Shown here one piece after another: positions 60,344 through 64,000 of a stretch of 64,000 bases of DNA. A model generated the notes under the pieces. It did not search any database. It had not been told where the DNA came from and was given only the letters and a program-made list of their open reading frames with translations. The stretch lies in the NCBI GenBank assembly GCA_037954235.1, contig JBBMOA010000017.1:1050001-1114000 (forward strand), read 5' to 3'. Position 1 is the stretch's first letter; each line of letters begins with the position of its first letter. Source of the DNA: Aulostomus chinensis. Lineage: Eukaryota; Chordata; Actinopteri; Syngnathiformes; Aulostomidae. Both the position numbers and the translations under genes were made by a program.

Positions 60344-62556
60344 ATATATACCAGTTATACACAAGTATATACTATTATACACAAGAATATACCAGTTATA
60401 CACAAGTTTATACTAGTTATACACCAGTTTTTACTAGTTATTCACAAGAATATACTAGTTATACACAAGAACATACTAGTTATACACGAGAGTATACTAG
60501 TCATACACAAGTATATACTATTATACACAAGAATATACCAGTTATACACAAGAATATACTATTATACACACGAATATACCAGTTATACACAAGAGTATAC
60601 CAGTTATACACAAGAATATACTATTATACACAAGAATATACCAGTTATACACAAGAATATACCAGTTATACACAAGAATATACCAGTTATACACACGAAT
60701 ATACCAGTTATACACAAGAATATACTAGTTATACACAAGTTTATACTAGATATGCACAAGAATATACTAGGTATACACAAGAATAAACTAGTTATACACA
60801 AGTTTATACTCGATACGCACAAGAATATACTAGTTATACACAAGAATATACTAGTTATACACAAGTTTATACTAGATATGCACAAGAATATACTAGTTAT
60901 ACACACGTTTATACTAGTTTTACACAACAATATGCTAGTTATACACAAGTTTTTACGAGTTATACACAAGAATATACTAGTTATGCACAAGAATATACTA
61001 GTTATACACACATTTATACTAGTTTTACAGAAGAATATACTAGTTATACACACATTTATACTAGTCATACACAAGAATATACTAGTTATACACAAGTGTA
61101 TACTAGATATGCACAAGAATATACTAGTTATACACAAGAATATACTAGTTATACACAAGTTTATACTAGTTATACACAAGAATATACTAGTTATACACAC
61201 ATTTATACTAGTCATACACAAGAATATACTAGTTATACACAAGTTGATACTAGATATGCACAAGAATATACTAGTTATACACAAGTTTATACTAGTTATA
61301 CACAAGTTTATACTAGTTTTACACAAGAATATACTAGTTATACACAAGTTTATACTAGTTTTACACAAGAATATACTAGTTATACACAAGTTTATACAAG
61401 TTATACACAAGAATATACTAGTTATACACAAGTTTATACTAGTTTTACACAAGAATATACTAGTTATACACAAGTTTATACTAGTTATACACAAGTTTAT
61501 ACTAGTTTTACACAAGAATATACTAGTTATACACAAGTTTATACAAGTTATACACAAGAATATACTAGTTATGCACAAGAATATACTAGTTATACACACA
61601 TTGATACTAGTTTTACACAAGAATATACTAGTTATACACACATTTATACTAGTCATACACAAGAATATACTAGTTACACACAAGTTTATACTAGATATGC
61701 ACAAGAATATATTAGTTATACACAAGAATATACTAGGTATACACAAGAATAAACTAGTTATACACAAGTTTATACTCGATATGCACAAGAATATACTAGT
61801 TCTACACAAGTTTATACTAGATATGCACAAGAATATACGAGTTATACACAAGTTTATACTAGTTTTATACAAGAATATATCAGTTATACACACATTTATA
61901 CTAGTCATACACAAGAATATACTAGTTATACACAAGTTTATACTAGATATGCACAAGAATATACGAGTTATACACAAGTTTATACTAGTTTTATGCAAGA
62001 ATATATCAGTTATACACACATTTATACTAGTCATACACAAGAATATACTAGTTATACACAAGTTTATACGAGTTATGCACAAGAATATACTAGTTATAGA
62101 CACACTTATACTAGTTTTACACAAGAATATACTAGTTATACACAAGTTTATACTAGTTTTACACAAGAATATACTAGTTATACACAAGTTTATACAAGTT
62201 ATACACAAGAATATACTAGTTATGCACAAGAATATACTAGTTATACACACATTTATATCAGTCATACACAAGAATATACTAGTTATACACAAGTGTATAC
62301 TAGATATGCACAAGAATATACTAGTTATACACAAGAATATACTAGTTATACACAAGTTTATACTAGTTATACACAAGAATATACTAGTTATACACACATT
62401 TATACTAGTCATACACAAGAATATACTAGTTATACACAAGTTGATACTAGATATGCACAAGAATATACTAGTTATACACAAGAATATACTAGTTATACAC
62501 AAGTTTATACTAGTTATACACAAAGATATACTAGTTATACACAAGAATATACGAGG
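60344..62556. repeat. 21-bp minisatellite, block 2 (2.2 kb)
   Basis: Same family as block 1. The first about 360 bp (60344-60705) is a distinct subtype with CCAGTT in place of CTAGTT and shortened units (CTATTATACACAAG). From about 60706 it is the same as the satellite starting at about 56201, 4505 bp upstream. Confidence 0.96.
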
Positions 62557-64000
62557 CAAGGCAAGGCAAGGCAAGGCAGTTTTATTTGTATAGCCCGTTT
62601 TCCCCTCCAGTTTGTCTCCAGGCTTCATGGCATCATAACAACATCCTCTGCCCTCAGACCCTCACATCGACTGAGGAGAAACTCCATAGAAAACCTTTAA
62701 CAGGGAAAAATGGGAGAAACCTCAGGGTGAGGAGGGGCGGAGGATCCCTCACCAGGAGGGACAGACATGCAGGAGATGTTGTTACAGACAAGAAAACAGT
62801 TTATAACACAGAATGGAGGAAACATGGAAATGTTAATAACAGTTGAAGAAGGAAGCTTCTGGAAGGGGAGGCAGGGAGAGCAAGCCAGCTTGATGGGGGA
62901 CTGGATGGTAGACTGGTTCATGGGAGGGGAGGCAGGGAGAGCAAGCCAGCTTGATGGGGGACTGGATGGTAGACTGGTTCATGGAAGGGGAGGCAGGGAG
63001 AGCAAGCCAGCTTGATGGGGGACTGGATGGTAGACTGGTTCATGGAAGGGGAGGCAGGGAGAGCAAGCCAGCTTGATGGGGGACTGGATGGTAGACTGGT
63101 TCATGGAAGGGGAGGCAGGGAGAGCAAGCCAGCTTGATGGGGGACTGGATGGTAGACTGGTTCATGGGAGGGGAGGCAGGGAGAGCAAGCCAGCTTGATG
63201 GGGGACCGGATGGCAGACTGGTTCATGGAAGGGGAGCGCAGGCCAGTGTAACAGTAGGGAATAAGAGGGGGGGGGGGTGATGCAGGCGGCAGTTGAGGCT
63301 CTGGTGGATCTGTGGAAACACAGAGAGACTGCGAGACACCAAGGCCAAACTACAAAGTGCAACAAGTAGTGGTAGTGACAGTTCCAAAAATGTGCAGGGA
63401 GGAGAGGAGGAGAGAGGGGGAGAGGAGAGGAGAGGAGAGGAGGGGAGGGCTCCATGTAACCTGATGTGTCCCCCAGCAGTCTCAGCCTGGAGCAGCATAG
63501 CTATCAATGGTTCAGAGCTACCTGAACCAGTCCTGACTGAAGGCTCTGTCATAAAGGAAGGTCTTAAGCCTGGACTTCAAAGTAGTCAGAGTGTCTGCCT
63601 CTCTGACCCATGGAGAGATGCTGGTTCCACAGTAGAGGAACCGGTACCTGAAGGCTCCACCTCCCAGTCTGGTTTAGAGATACTGGGAGTCACTAACAGA
63701 CCTGCATTCTGGGAGCGGAGTGCTCTGGTAGGACAGGAGGGACTAATGAGTTCTTTCAGAGAGGATGGAGCTTCATCATTGAGAGCCTTATAAGTCAGCA
63801 GAAGGACTTTGAAGTGGATTCTAGATCCTACAGGAAGGAGAGAAGCTAAAGTGGAGAGATGTGTTCTCTCTTCTAACTCCTGTCAGAACCCTGGCTGCAG
63901 CGTTCTGGACCAGCTGGAGACTCTTTAGAGAGTTGTTGGGACATCCTGACAGGAGACAGTTGCAGTGGTCCAGCCTAGAAGTGATGAATGCATGCACCAG
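62557..64000 (-). mobile_element. L2-clade LINE copy B, running off the window
   Basis: Same sequence as 58052-59496, offset 4505 bp (4504 after one G is lost in the poly-G run: 12 G near 58772, 11 G near 63277). Includes the (GGCAA)n tail, the six-copy 61-bp repeat (62866-63231) and the same downstream sequence. Continues past the right edge, so its coding part is not seen. Confidence 0.88.
62866..63231. repeat. 61-bp tandem repeat, six copies, in L2 copy B
   Basis: Same array as at 58361-58726, displaced by 4505 bp, with the same copy number and variant order. Confidence 0.95.

Larger units (their letters stand above)
56201..64000. repeat. 4.5-kb segmental duplication (satellite + L2)
   Basis: 56201-59496 and 60706-64000 are near-identical over about 3.3 kb, with a spacing of 4505 bp. 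The only difference found by eye is one base in a G run. The duplicated segment joins the end of satellite block 1 with L2 copy A; the second copy is truncated by the window edge. Confidence 0.88.

Noticed and set aside
52030..62556. Hundreds of TTATACACA motifs, a perfect bacterial DnaA-box form
   Set aside because: They are part of the 21-bp satellite in a vertebrate genome; DnaA does not exist there and spacing is simply the repeat period.
52157..62628. Many 200-780 codon frames on both strands (HKNILVI, CITSIFL, YTQEYTS types)
   Set aside because: Heptapeptide read-outs of the 21-bp satellite, open on both strands at once; artefacts of unit length.

Overview
The window looks like teleost fish genomic DNA. 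It contains one clear vertebrate gene, an intact flrt2-like gene, in a large repeat-rich non-coding setting. The mobile elements are of kinds typical of fish: an L1/Tx1-clade LINE, L2-clade LINEs, tRNA-type SINEs ending in GGAT-rich tails, hAT and Tc1-like DNA transposons, and many long (CA)n tracts. Nothing suggests a bacterial or viral origin. Species and chromosome cannot be read from the sequence.

Layout. 1-4.6 kb: an ATCC/ATC-type minisatellite running off the left edge. 4.6-14 kb: the flrt2 locus, with a CpG-rich candidate 5' exon (about 5.7-6.14 kb), an intron, one large coding exon (CDS 7850-9856) and, 200 bp past the stop, a 3-kb 18-bp minisatellite. 14-22.5 kb: a LINE 3' fragment, an ATCC array, a 13-bp AT-rich minisatellite, a SINE whose tail has grown into a 340-bp array, and unannotated sequence with possible conserved non-coding elements. 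22.6-28.2 kb: a nearly full-length but frameshifted L1/Tx1-clade LINE (minus strand) sitting inside a (GA)n microsatellite. 28.3-31.8 kb: a Tc1-like remnant split by an L2 insertion, a 237-bp hAT-type MITE, and a 1.65-kb hAT-like element with matching ends and an 8-bp target duplication. 32-52 kb: mostly non-coding, with two SINEs with perfect or clear target duplications or hallmarks, a second decayed Tx1 LINE, small L2 fragments, a 95-bp pyrimidine-rich tandem repeat and a GGAT array. 52-64 kb: a 21-bp minisatellite (about 8 kb in two blocks) interrupted by a 5'-truncated L2 LINE; at least 3.3 kb of satellite plus L2 is repeated almost perfectly 4505 bp downstream.

Only flrt2 is supported as a functional protein gene. 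The other long open frames are consequences of tandem repeats whose unit length is a multiple of three (18 or 21 bp) or which lack stop codons, or they are decayed transposon genes. I found no new multi-gene system. The most notable signals are structural: microsatellite-targeted LINE insertion, minisatellite birth from a SINE tail, a variable tandem repeat carried inside an L2 3' region, and the very recent 4.5-kb satellite/L2 duplication, which could be an assembly artefact.
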